Positions 9,256-17,795 of a stretch of 64,000 nt of DNA are shown here, in pieces (within the stretch, counting starts at the first letter, position 1; every line of letters begins with the position of its first letter). The stretch is from Planctomicrobium sp051465645 (lineage in GTDB: Bacteria > Planctomycetota > Planctomycetia > Planctomycetales > Planctomycetaceae). The stretch covers positions 5,428,587-5,492,586 of the forward strand of contig NZ_CP195790.1 in NCBI RefSeq assembly GCF_051465645.1, given 5' to 3'. A program made the translations under genes and the position numbers. The notes under the pieces were generated by a model that saw only the letters and a list, made by a program, of their open reading frames with translations, did not search any database and was not told the origin of the DNA.

Positions 9256-10128
9256 GTGCTCATGTACCATCTGCTGAAGAATCTGGATCGTCGCTGGATC
9301 TTCCTGATGATGGCTCTGGCCGTGGCGGTTCCAATTCTGTTTGGACTGCAGTTTCCAGAAACGCCTACTGGAATGACGCAGGATGTTTTCGATGCGATCG
9401 AGAATTTGCCACGTGGCTCGCGTGTGCTGATGGCCTGGGACTTCGACCCTTCTACGGAAGGGGAACTGGGGGCCATGGCGACCGCGTTGACGAAGCACTG
9501 CTGTGAGAAAGGGCACAAGATGTACTTTCTCACGCTGGTGCCAGTCGGCCCTCAGATGATTGAAAAATCGATCAACACCGTGATCCGTACTGACTTCCCG
9601 GAGATGGAGTATGGAAAGGACTACGTCAATCTGGGCTACAAGTCCGGATACGAAGGGGTCATTAAGGTGATCGTGACGAACCTGCGAGGGCTCTACACAA
9701 CGGATGCGCGCGGGACGAACATTGATCAGATTCCAATGTGCAAGAACATCACCAACATTCAGGACATGAGCCTGATTGTCAATCTGAGTGGAGCGTATCC
9801 CGGCACCAAAGAATGGGTGCAGTATGCGGTCACTCCGTATGGAGGGAAGTTCAAGCTCGTCGCGGGTGTGACAGGCGTTCAGGCGCCGATGTTCTACCCA
9901 TATGTGCCTGCCCAGTTAGTCGGCATGCTTTCCGCGATCAAAGGGGGAGCGGAGTACGAGGCCCTTGTTCACCGTGCATATGACGATGGGGTGGTCGACC
10001 AGCGTTATTTTGAAGCGAATCGACGGATGGGCCCGCAGTTGATTGCTCACCTGTTGTTGATTGGATTGATTCTGGCTGGCAACTGGGTGTACTTCATGCA
10101 GCGTCGTCTGGAAAAGCAGGGCACGTAG
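9256..10128 (+). CDS. membrane-anchored protein of unknown function, two terminal helices
   Basis: I do not recognise a characterised family. The 290-residue product has a hydrophobic helix near each end (about 14-33 and 264-283) enclosing a soluble domain of about 220 residues. Conspicuous segments are MAWDFDPSTEGELGAMA, GKDYVNLGYKSGYEG and YPGTKEWVQYAVTPYG. The start could be GTG 9256 or ATG 9262. It lies 95 bases after ruvB and just upstream of the prenyltransferase, and may be cotranscribed with either. From memory, similar proteins occur near DUF6754 genes in other bacteria. A DUF6754 gene is present at 54.3 kb, but a link is only inference. Confidence 0.75.
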   Translation: MLMYHLLKNLDRRWIFLMMALAVAVPILFGLQFPETPTGMTQDVFDAIENLPRGSRVLMAWDFDPSTEGELGAMATALTKHCCEKGHKMYFLTLVPVGPQMIEKSINTVIRTDFPEMEYGKDYVNLGYKSGYEGVIKVIVTNLRGLYTTDARGTNIDQIPMCKNITNIQDMSLIVNLSGAYPGTKEWVQYAVTPYGGKFKLVAGVTGVQAPMFYPYVPAQLVGMLSAIKGGAEYEALVHRAYDDGVVDQRYFEANRRMGPQLIAHLLLIGLILAGNWVYFMQRRLEKQGT

Positions 10129-10265
10129 CCGGGGCTCTGCTCGAATTGGTTTGCTGGAGCAGTTTGGTCTATCATCTGTCAGCAGGGCGTCGATTCACCA
10201 GAAGAATTTGTTTCTGCGTCCCAGCCTTTTCCACTTTGCTTCGGAAGTTGCTCCGGCATCCAGTC

Positions 10266-11168
10266 ATGACATCTCAATCTCTTCCAGAAACCGTGCCGGC
10301 GCCTTCGTTGTGGCAGCGTTTCGTCGATCTGCTGGGCTTAATTCGATTCAGTCATACGGTCTTTGCACTCCCATTCGCACTGCTGTCGGCAATGCTGGCC
10401 TGGCAGGTAGCACCGTTCGAATGGAAGCATTTGCTCGGAATCGTGCTGTGCATGGTTTTCGCCCGTTCCGCAGCGATGGCGTTTAACCGACTGGTTGACC
10501 GAGACTACGACGCCAGGAATCCAAGAACTGCACGGCGGCACATCCCTGCTGGGATTCTTTCAAAGGGACTGGTCACCGTATTTACGCTGGGTTGTGTCGG
10601 CGGCTTCATCGCGTCGACACTGTTGTTTCTTCCGAATCAATGGCCGTTGTTTTTGTCTGTGCCGGTGATTTTGTTTCTTCTGAGCTATTCCTACGCCAAG
10701 CGATTCACTGCATTCTGCCACTATTGGTTGAGTGCGGCACTGATGCTCTCGCCGATTGCCTCGTGGATTGCGATCACCGGTTCAATCGACTGGCCTCCGG
10801 TCTGTCTCGCGGCCATGATCTTTTTCTGGGTCGGCGGATTCGACATTCTCTACGCAACACAGGATGCCGAATTTGATCAGGGAGAAAACCTGTTTTCGCT
10901 TCCAGCACGACTCGGGATTCCAACGGCACTCCGGCTCGCATTTGTCAGTCATCTGCTGACGATTGTCTGCCTGTTTGCCTTCTGGAAGGTTTCCGGGCTT
11001 GGTGGCCTCTTTTTGTCAGGCTCGATTGCCGTGTCGCTTCTTTTGATTTACGAGCACTCGCTTGTTCGGCCGGGAGACCTCTCGCGAGTGAATACGGCGT
11101 TCTTCAATGTGAATGCCGTGATCAGTGTCGGGTTGTTTCTACTTGCCGCTGCTGACCTGTTGATTTGA
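10266..11168 (+). CDS. UbiA-family polyprenyltransferase (4-hydroxybenzoate-like, MqnP/UbiA)
   Basis: This 300-residue integral membrane prenyltransferase transfers a polyprenyl chain to an aromatic acceptor in quinone biosynthesis. The two Mg-diphosphate motifs are present: NRLVDRDYDARN (N-x3-D-x3-D) and the second Asp-rich motif YATQDAEFDQ. Seven to nine hydrophobic segments are visible, and FALPFALLSA near residue 36 is typical. The ATG at 10266 gives the usual length; an upstream in-frame start at 10146 would add 40 unsupported residues. In bacteria that make menaquinone by the futalosine route this subfamily acts as MqnP. The sequence alone does not separate MqnP from UbiA, and no other quinone genes are adjacent. 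Confidence 0.88.
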   Translation: MTSQSLPETVPAPSLWQRFVDLLGLIRFSHTVFALPFALLSAMLAWQVAPFEWKHLLGIVLCMVFARSAAMAFNRLVDRDYDARNPRTARRHIPAGILSKGLVTVFTLGCVGGFIASTLLFLPNQWPLFLSVPVILFLLSYSYAKRFTAFCHYWLSAALMLSPIASWIAITGSIDWPPVCLAAMIFFWVGGFDILYATQDAEFDQGENLFSLPARLGIPTALRLAFVSHLLTIVCLFAFWKVSGLGGLFLSGSIAVSLLLIYEHSLVRPGDLSRVNTAFFNVNAVISVGLFLLAAADLLI

Positions 11169-11194
11169 GCGTTGAGCAATCCGGTGGATACAAA

Positions 11195-11233
11195 AAGAGC
11201 GAGCACAACTCTCATTGTGCTCGCTCTTCTTTT
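11195..11233. terminator. bidirectional rho-independent terminator
   Basis: AAGAGCGAGCACAA (11195-11208) pairs perfectly with TTGTGCTCGCTCTT (11215-11228) around a six-base loop, with T-runs on both sides. It serves the convergent prenyltransferase (+) and ketosynthase-like gene (-). Confidence 0.88.
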
Positions 11234-11327
11234 GTTCAAGCGTCTTCAGCGGTCTCGACTGATTTATTATCCGGGTCACGCCGCGTCAACCGAGAAGGCT
11301 GCGCTGCTGTGTGGTCACCGAATCAGT

Positions 11328-12635
11328 CTAGACGTTGGCTGAAATGACAACCGCACTCGCCTGTCCGGGAGCAGTGTAGTTCACGTTGAGGAACACTTTG
11401 TTCTCGGTTGGCAGTGGCTTGCCATGAACCAGGTTCAAGCCCAGTTCGGAATCTGGTAAATTGCAGTTCAGGATCGGTGGTACTGCTCCTGAGTTTTTCA
11501 GGCTCAGCAGTGAACCAACCAGTTCAATGAACCCGCTTGCTGCACCTGTGTTCCCGAAGTGGCCTTTGAGGGCAGTCACCGGGACATTGGAATCGCCGAG
11601 TAGCTGACGCAGGGCCGATGCTTCGTCCCGGTCGCCTTCAACGGTCGCGATCCCGTTCGCGTTGACGTGACCTAACTCGGAAGCTTCCATTCCCGCGCGA
11701 CGCAGTGCTCCACGAGCAGCGTTCAACACTGATTGAGAAATATCTGCCTGTCCGGTTGGATTTGAGACGCAGGAAGAACTTCCACCGAGAACATATCCGT
11801 AGATCGTGGCGCCACGTTTTTTGGCGTGTTCTTCTTCTTCCAGAACCAGGCAGACTGCCCCTTCCGAAGCGACCTGACCATTACGGTTCGTGTCGAACGG
11901 TTTGCAGCTGCTGGCTGGATCGGCCTCGTCGTAACCGAGTGAATCATTCAGGCGAGCGTGGATTGCTTTGACCGGATGAATCCGTGTGCCTGTTCCCCCC
12001 ACCAGCATGACGTCTGCAGCATCACGTTCCATGATGTTCAGAGCTTCGGTCAACGCGACGCCAGGTGAAGCTTCGTCCAGAGTCACAGAATTGTTTGGAC
12101 CGCGAGCATCGCTGAAGATCGCGATATGGCAGGCGGGCATGTTCGGGAGGTACCGCAGCATCCACAGCGGTTCCATCTTCTCCAGGCCTTTGGTGCCCCA
12201 TTCGGCGAACTGGAATTCACCCTTTTCATTGCGGCAGGCACGAGTCGGACCAACCATCGTGTCTGGCGGGAAGAACATCAGGTTTGCCCCGTACAACACT
12301 CCGAGCCGCTGGTGATCGACTGTATTGAGGTCCAGACCGGAGTCGTCCAGTGCCTGCAGTGCAGCAGCTGCTCCCAGCTGTGTCTCACGGGACATCACTT
12401 TGATGCTCTTGCGTTGAGTCTTGAGATAGTCTTTCTTGGCGGCTTCTTCGGTGAATTCTTTCACCTCGCCGCCGATCCCATGCGGAGTAGCCGTGCAGTG
12501 ATAGTGGCGAGTGGGCTCAATTCCCGAGCGGCCTGCACTGAGATTTTCCCAGAACGCAGCCTGTCCGATCCCGATAGGGGAAAAGATCCCGATTCCGGTA
12601 ATGGCGATTTTGCGTTTTTGCACTGATGACGTCAT
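11328..12635 (-). CDS. catalytically degenerate beta-ketoacyl-ACP synthase homologue (chain-length-factor-like)
   Basis: The 435-residue product has the full thiolase-fold KAS architecture from KRKIAITGIGIFSPIG to the C-terminus. It aligns with FabF without gaps around the nucleophile, yet each catalytic position is changed. The active-site Cys is Glu188 (in VTLDEAS), the first His is Asn327 (VNANG in place of VNAHG), and the second His is Asn362 (GN in place of GH). The C-terminal gatekeeper motif GFGGTN is replaced by NYTAPGQ. Condensing activity is therefore unlikely. Loss of the Cys with fold retention is known in KS-beta/chain-length factors, which pair with an active KS. No KS, ACP or other lipid gene is adjacent. 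The start is uncertain: ATG 12635 fits the family, while an in-frame ATG at 12734 would add 33 residues. Confidence 0.88.
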   Translation of the reverse strand: MTSSVQKRKIAITGIGIFSPIGIGQAAFWENLSAGRSGIEPTRHYHCTATPHGIGGEVKEFTEEAAKKDYLKTQRKSIKVMSRETQLGAAAALQALDDSGLDLNTVDHQRLGVLYGANLMFFPPDTMVGPTRACRNEKGEFQFAEWGTKGLEKMEPLWMLRYLPNMPACHIAIFSDARGPNNSVTLDEASPGVALTEALNIMERDAADVMLVGGTGTRIHPVKAIHARLNDSLGYDEADPASSCKPFDTNRNGQVASEGAVCLVLEEEEHAKKRGATIYGYVLGGSSSCVSNPTGQADISQSVLNAARGALRRAGMEASELGHVNANGIATVEGDRDEASALRQLLGDSNVPVTALKGHFGNTGAASGFIELVGSLLSLKNSGAVPPILNCNLPDSELGLNLVHGKPLPTENKVFLNVNYTAPGQASAVVISANV

Positions 12636-12832
12636 TGGTATGAAATATCTGCGGAGGGCGGCAATGGCCGCAACGACTGAACAGGCATCGGCTGATGACC
12701 CCCTGTCGCTTGAATAAGTGAGGGAATTCATCACCGTGAACGTGGAGGCGGACCCCCAAACAGGGAGCGACCCGCATGTTCCGATTATCTAACAGCTATT
12801 CTGACGATATTTGGAGCGAACTGCAAAGTCGA

Positions 12833-13921
12833 TCAGGTTCTCCCAGATTCTCTCAATCTCGGGTCTGTTGAATCCTGAAGTCCTTCACCAATAAGGTTAT
12901 ACGACAAAACTGTCAGGAAAATTCCCAATCCAGGAAAAAGAATCAGCCACCAGTTTTGATAATTTGACTGACCTGATCGTAACAACTGTCCCCAACTCGG
13001 GTTCGGAGGAGGAGCCCCAAATCCAATGTAGCTCAGGGACGTCTCCACCAAAATTGCTGCCGCAATTCCGAACGTGATCGGTACCAGAACAGGGGCCAGA
13101 GCGTTGGGAAGCAGATAGCGGAAGATGATCCGAAAATGACTTTCTCCTAATACTCTGGCTGCCGCAACGTAGTCCATCTGCTTCAACTTGAGGAACTCTG
13201 CTCGAATCAATCTGGCAATGCTGGTCCACCCGGTCAATCCAATCACGGCCATCATGTGCCAGATGGACGGCTTCTCAATCACTGCGATCAGGGCCAGAAT
13301 CAAAATAAGTGTTGGAATGCACATCACCACTTCGATGAGTCGACTCAGGAGAATGTCGGTCCAGCCGCCGAAGTAACCGGCGATGGCACCGAGTGTCATT
13401 CCAATCAAAGCCGCGATTCCCATCGACACGAAGCCGACAAGTAACGCGGTTCGCGTTCCGTGGACAATCTGGGCGAAGACATCGAAGCTGCGGGAGTCAG
13501 TGCCGAAGAAGTTGAGGCGGGAAGGGCGGCCGCTTTGTGGATTTCCCGGACGGTTTGGCCATTCGTCAGCAGTGACAGAACGAATCGGATCGTTGTAGTT
13601 CAATGGCCAGATCGCCCAGCTGTCAGGGTCACTTTCCTTCAATGGAATGGGATAGCGCTTGAAGAACGGAGCTCCACTGAACTCGCCTTCCCATTTCTGA
13701 TTGAAGTAGCCAAGAAACGGAAAGTGAATCTTCCCTTTGTATTTGCAGATGATGGGTTTCGTCCCCACGATCAAAGGGGAGAAAATTGCCACAATTCCGA
13801 GGAACACAACGACGCACAATGCCATCATCGGGAGTCGACGTCGACGGAAGCGTTGCCAGGATTCCTGCCAGAATCCCGGTGACTTCGGGAGTGAGCTCAA
13901 TTGTGTTTTGGGCGTATTCAT
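12833..13921 (-). CDS. peptide ABC transporter permease, YejE/OppC-like
   Basis: This 362-residue inner-membrane permease belongs to a peptide/nickel-class ABC importer. A first helix (about 30-52) is followed by an extracytoplasmic insertion of roughly 100 residues. That insertion (starting KPIICKYKGK) is characteristic of YejE, unlike the shorter OppC/DppC. The BPD_transp_1 core follows with five helices, and the EAA-loop equivalent is in DYVAAARVLGES. The ATG at 13921 is preferred over a TTG 12 codons upstream. It follows the OppB-like gene by about 190 bases and the SBP gene before that, in the order A-B-E expected for a yejABE operon. The ATPase (yejF/oppDF) is not in the window. Confidence 0.9.
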   Translation of the reverse strand: MNTPKTQLSSLPKSPGFWQESWQRFRRRRLPMMALCVVVFLGIVAIFSPLIVGTKPIICKYKGKIHFPFLGYFNQKWEGEFSGAPFFKRYPIPLKESDPDSWAIWPLNYNDPIRSVTADEWPNRPGNPQSGRPSRLNFFGTDSRSFDVFAQIVHGTRTALLVGFVSMGIAALIGMTLGAIAGYFGGWTDILLSRLIEVVMCIPTLILILALIAVIEKPSIWHMMAVIGLTGWTSIARLIRAEFLKLKQMDYVAAARVLGESHFRIIFRYLLPNALAPVLVPITFGIAAAILVETSLSYIGFGAPPPNPSWGQLLRSGQSNYQNWWLILFPGLGIFLTVLSYNLIGEGLQDSTDPRLRESGRT

Positions 13922-14108
13922 GAGTGAAAAACAACTGAAGAATTGAGCGGATATCAAATTGATGTGACGGTCTTCACGGTCCCTGAATCAGTCGCCGAAT
14001 CAGGAGCTCATTTGTGAAACGTCAGTTGTACGTGTTCATGTCAGTCCGAACCTGTTCTGGGAAGGCACACATTGCAACGTGTCGCCTCGCCTGAACGTCG
14101 CCTATGGC

Positions 14109-15089
14109 TTACTCAAGCCGAATTCGTGGATCGACCAGTGCGTAAAGGACATCTGCAAGTAACTGTGCTGCCAGGGTCAGTACGGAAAACATCAATACGA
14201 GCCCCATCACAGTTGGATAATCCCGTTCTGTGATTGATTCAAAGAACTGGCGTCCCATTCCCGGCCACGAAAAAATCTGCTCCACAATAATCGAGCCGCC
14301 TAACAAACTCGGGAGAGCCAGTCCTAATAACGTCACAAGCGGAATCAGTGTGTTGCGGAAGGCATGCGTCCAGATCACGCTGACTGTTCCGAGTCCTTTT
14401 GCCCGTGCGGTGCGAATGTAGTCCTGTCGAAGAACTTCCTGCATGTTTGCTCGAATAAATCGGGCATCGTAGGCCAGCCCCCCGTATGTGAAGACAGTGA
14501 CCGGAAGCAGCATGTGCAGGAACAAATCCCAGGTCTTTCCGAAGACACTGAGCTGCTCGTAGTTGTCGCTCACCATGCCAAACAGGGGGAGCCATCCCAT
14601 GTAAATGGCAAAGAACAGTTGCAGGAAGAGCGCCGCGACAAAGCTGGGAAACGAATAGAGCATGTACAGAAACGTACTGATCATTCGTTCGTCTTTGTGG
14701 CCGTTTCTGGCGCTGCAGTAGAGCCCCAGTGGAATGGCCAGCAGATAACTGAGTGTCATTGCCGGAATCGAGAGCAGCAGGGTAGGGCCAATACGTTCAC
14801 GGATGATGTTGGTGACTGGCTGCTTACGCGAAAATGATCGCCCCAGATCGCCTTTGAAGATATTTCCGAGCCAGTAAACATACGCCTGTGGCCATGGCTT
14901 ATCGAGTCCGTACGCGACCTCAAGTTGCTTGATACGTTCTGGAGATGGAATCTTCCCCGGGTCGCTTTCAGCCATATTCACCGTTAACGGTGTTCCAGGC
15001 ATGCTGCGGATTAACCCGAAGATGATGAACGTGATCACCAACAGGGTGAATGCTCCGATGGTCAGACGTCGAATCAGGTAAGTCAGCAT
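14109..15089 (-). CDS. peptide ABC transporter permease, OppB/YejB-like
   Basis: The 326-residue first permease of the importer starts with MLTYLIRRL, typical of OppB/DppB/YejB. It has a periplasmic segment ending LGRSFSRKQPVTNIIRERIGPT and about six helices. The EAA-like coupling loop is DYIRTARAKGLG, and the C-terminus is ALVDPRIRLE, nearly invariant in the family. It would heterodimerise with the YejE-like permease encoded downstream and receive peptides from the SBP encoded upstream. Its gene is separated from the SBP gene by about 370 bases, so separate expression is possible. Confidence 0.92.
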   Translation of the reverse strand: MLTYLIRRLTIGAFTLLVITFIIFGLIRSMPGTPLTVNMAESDPGKIPSPERIKQLEVAYGLDKPWPQAYVYWLGNIFKGDLGRSFSRKQPVTNIIRERIGPTLLLSIPAMTLSYLLAIPLGLYCSARNGHKDERMISTFLYMLYSFPSFVAALFLQLFFAIYMGWLPLFGMVSDNYEQLSVFGKTWDLFLHMLLPVTVFTYGGLAYDARFIRANMQEVLRQDYIRTARAKGLGTVSVIWTHAFRNTLIPLVTLLGLALPSLLGGSIIVEQIFSWPGMGRQFFESITERDYPTVMGLVLMFSVLTLAAQLLADVLYALVDPRIRLE

Positions 15090-15455
15090 CGCACAAGAGC
15101 AGTCTTCAGAAGGGAAGGCTTATGAAACACCGTCACTGATTCGATGGTGTTCTTGTTTCAACGAAATGTGCCCCGGCGAGCAACCGGTGACGTCAATGGA
15201 AACGACTCAGATTGGTCTTCACTGAATCAATTTCACGGAATCAGCAGTGTGGCTGATTCAAGCTGTTCGTCCAATACCGTTGTTCCGACTGGCAGGGCTC
15301 CAGTAACAGGAACCCTGCTCAGCGGGCAACGTCGTCTCTTCAAAATGCCGGTTGCGAAACAACTCTCAACGCGTTTTGCACAGCCATGAACATGTTTATC
15401 GGCAGGTGCAGTGCGATGAGTTCCTTCGCTGGAACATTGCATCTGCTCGCAGTTG
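15090..15455. other. gap between SBP and permease genes, with a hairpin
   Basis: No gene is recognised. GCAGGGCTCC (15292-15301) can pair with GGAACCCTGC (15309-15318) with one mismatch. It lacks a T-tract on the minus strand, so it is not a standard terminator. It could stabilise the SBP mRNA or attenuate readthrough into the permease genes, which would fit the usual excess of SBP over permease. Confidence 0.35.
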
Positions 15456-17390
15456 TTACTGAGCAATCGTCCAAAATGCATCGAACCCTGGGCTGTAACT
15501 GTATGGGCCGCGTGGACTGAAAGTGTACCCACGCAGCTTCTTGTTAAAGCCATAGAATCCGCTGCGGTAATACAGCCAGGCGTACGGCTGGTCTTCCCAC
15601 AGGATGTCGTCGATTTCCTGATAAAGGGCTGCTCGCTTGTCAAAATCGAGTTCTTTCATGGCCTTTACAAACAGTTCATCAACTTTCGGATTGGAATAGC
15701 CTCCGTAGTTTCGGGACTCGTTTGTTTTCCACAAGTTCTCTGAAGTTGAAGGATCTGCCCCGGCACCCCAACCGCCGAACATGGCGTCATAGTTGTGGTC
15801 CTGTGCTCGCTGCTGCATGACGGTGAACTCGGTCGGTTTCACGTTACATGCAATGCCGAGACGGTTCAGGCTTTCTGCGAGTGAAGTGGAGATGTCGATT
15901 CGAGTTTGATCTGTAGTACACATGATCTCGAATTCGAACTTCACTTTCTTGCCATTGATTTCTTTGTCGCGAATCCCATCGCCATCTGTGTCGACCCAAC
16001 CTGCGTCGACCAGCAGTTTCTCTGCTTTGGCGAGGTCCTGCTTATAGAGAGTACGTGGTTTCTTGGATCGAGCCCAGTTTCCTTCCGCAAAACAACCGCT
16101 TGCCTGATCGTAAAGACCGTAGCAAAGCTTGTTCAGGATCTGGTCGTAGTTGACGGAGTAAGCCATTGCCTGGCGGACACGCAAATCGGTGAACCAAGGC
16201 TTCTTCATGTTCCAGCCGAAGTAGAAATAGGTCCACTCCATTCCACGCACTTTGGTGTTCTTGGAATAGAACGCGTTGTCTGTTGTCTGTTCCACCCACT
16301 GCTGAGGTGTCAGCAGCATTTCGTCAAGCTGGCCATCGTTCAGAGCCAGTCGGGCAGTGTTGCTGTCTGTCAGCACGCGGAAGCGAATGGTTTTATAGCG
16401 AGGCTTTGAGCGAACCTGCTTTCCGTTTCGCATGTAGTAGTCTTCACGGCGTTCAAGAACGATTTCCTGTCCTTTGATTCGCTTTGAAATCTGGTAAGGA
16501 CCAGCAACAACCGGAGTGATCTCCAGCTTCTGGTGGTAATCCCCTTCCAGGCGAGGGTCCGTCTTGATGGACTCTTCGTAGATGTGCTTCGGGACGATCG
16601 GGAAGTTGCAATTCCAGACGTTGGTCGCCATCGACTCGCGGTGGAAAATGACAAACGTGCGCTCGTCGTAGGCTTTGACCCAGCGCAACTTGTCTGTTCC
16701 ATTGCGGACCGCTGGAACCGGGACATCCGGGTTCATGATCATCTGGAACGAGAATTCTACGTCGTAAGCGGTCAATGGTTTGCCATCGGACCAGATCAGG
16801 TCATCGCGAATGACAACCTTGTCGTACAGCAGATCTTTACTGGTCTGCCAGGAGACGACTGTGTCTTTCGGAGCGAATGGTTCCATGTTCCAGTCGAAAC
16901 TGAAGAATCCTGCGCCGGTCAGGCCGTTCACTTCAGCGTCAGAGACGGAACTGGACATAATCGGGTTGGTGGAGTTGATGTCTCCGCCGATGTGACGCTT
17001 GATTTCAGCGTTCTCGTTGACTTCGCTGTCTGACTTCGGTGGCTGTCCGAGTGCGCTGAGAATCTTCTCGTTGTTCTCGTCCGAATCATTCTTCAACTTC
17101 AACGCTTCTTCGACACTGACCAGAGGCGGGTTCTCGGCCTTATACTTCAGGAACCGCTCCATGATGTCGATGACAGGTTGATCCTGCCAATCGGCCTTCG
17201 CGTCCAATTCCGCCATTGTTGGGGCATCAAACGGTTCGAGCTGCGGTCCTTTCTCGGCGTCTGCGGACTGTTCGCCCTCTTTTGATGCCTGTTCTGGGAC
17301 TTTGTAGTTCGGGGCAGTGGGACAACCTGACAGAAGTGCCAGAGATAATCCACCTGCACACAGCAGCCATCGGTAGCGACAATCCATCAT
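15456..17390 (-). CDS. extracellular solute-binding lipoprotein, family 5 (peptide-binding, OppA/YejA-like)
   Basis: This 644-residue SBP delivers peptides to the two permeases. The N-terminus MMDCRYRWLL followed by a hydrophobic stretch and LLSGC is a lipobox, giving a lipid-anchored mature protein. An acidic linker (about 30-130) precedes the SBP_bac_5 fold, which includes SDGKPLTAYDVEFSF and the conserved WAGADPSTSENL-type region. The start at 17390 is set by a GGTGGA-type site and by the lipoprotein signal; the frame is open 17 codons further upstream. Length is above the usual 530-600 because of the N-terminal acidic linker. The ligand is not determinable here; oligopeptides are the family default. 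Confidence 0.92.
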   Translation of the reverse strand: MMDCRYRWLLCAGGLSLALLSGCPTAPNYKVPEQASKEGEQSADAEKGPQLEPFDAPTMAELDAKADWQDQPVIDIMERFLKYKAENPPLVSVEEALKLKNDSDENNEKILSALGQPPKSDSEVNENAEIKRHIGGDINSTNPIMSSSVSDAEVNGLTGAGFFSFDWNMEPFAPKDTVVSWQTSKDLLYDKVVIRDDLIWSDGKPLTAYDVEFSFQMIMNPDVPVPAVRNGTDKLRWVKAYDERTFVIFHRESMATNVWNCNFPIVPKHIYEESIKTDPRLEGDYHQKLEITPVVAGPYQISKRIKGQEIVLERREDYYMRNGKQVRSKPRYKTIRFRVLTDSNTARLALNDGQLDEMLLTPQQWVEQTTDNAFYSKNTKVRGMEWTYFYFGWNMKKPWFTDLRVRQAMAYSVNYDQILNKLCYGLYDQASGCFAEGNWARSKKPRTLYKQDLAKAEKLLVDAGWVDTDGDGIRDKEINGKKVKFEFEIMCTTDQTRIDISTSLAESLNRLGIACNVKPTEFTVMQQRAQDHNYDAMFGGWGAGADPSTSENLWKTNESRNYGGYSNPKVDELFVKAMKELDFDKRAALYQEIDDILWEDQPYAWLYYRSGFYGFNKKLRGYTFSPRGPYSYSPGFDAFWTIAQ

Positions 17391-17795
17391 CCGCTTTCCA
17401 CCCTCAGCGTCGAAAGAAATTCGTCCTGGTCCATTCCTCACAAGAGCTTGTCCAGTTCAGACCGTTTCAGGTCAGGGACATGCCTGCAGAGGACAGCGCC
17501 AATTCATGGAACTCAAACTTGTGCAACTCAAACTGAATTGATCAGTTAAGTCGTAGCGATTGTGTCAGACATACGACATATGGGCAAGATAGACTGAGGC
17601 AGATTGCGGCATGAAATTCGCAACGTTCACTTTTTCGTAGTGAATGACCATCGGGAATCGAGCGATTTTCTTTCTGCTCAGCCTTAAAACGATCACAGGC
17701 GAGGCAACTTCCGGATGGAAATCGTCTCGCCTGTTGAACATCAATCATGGTTTCAGAGCAATTTGAGTGCTGCTCTGTTCACGATCTCATTGAAA
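17391..17795. other. intergenic region upstream of the transporter operon
   Basis: No gene is recognised in these 405 bases; short frames on both strands lack RBS and features. The promoter of the importer operon should lie here. Confidence 0.35.
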
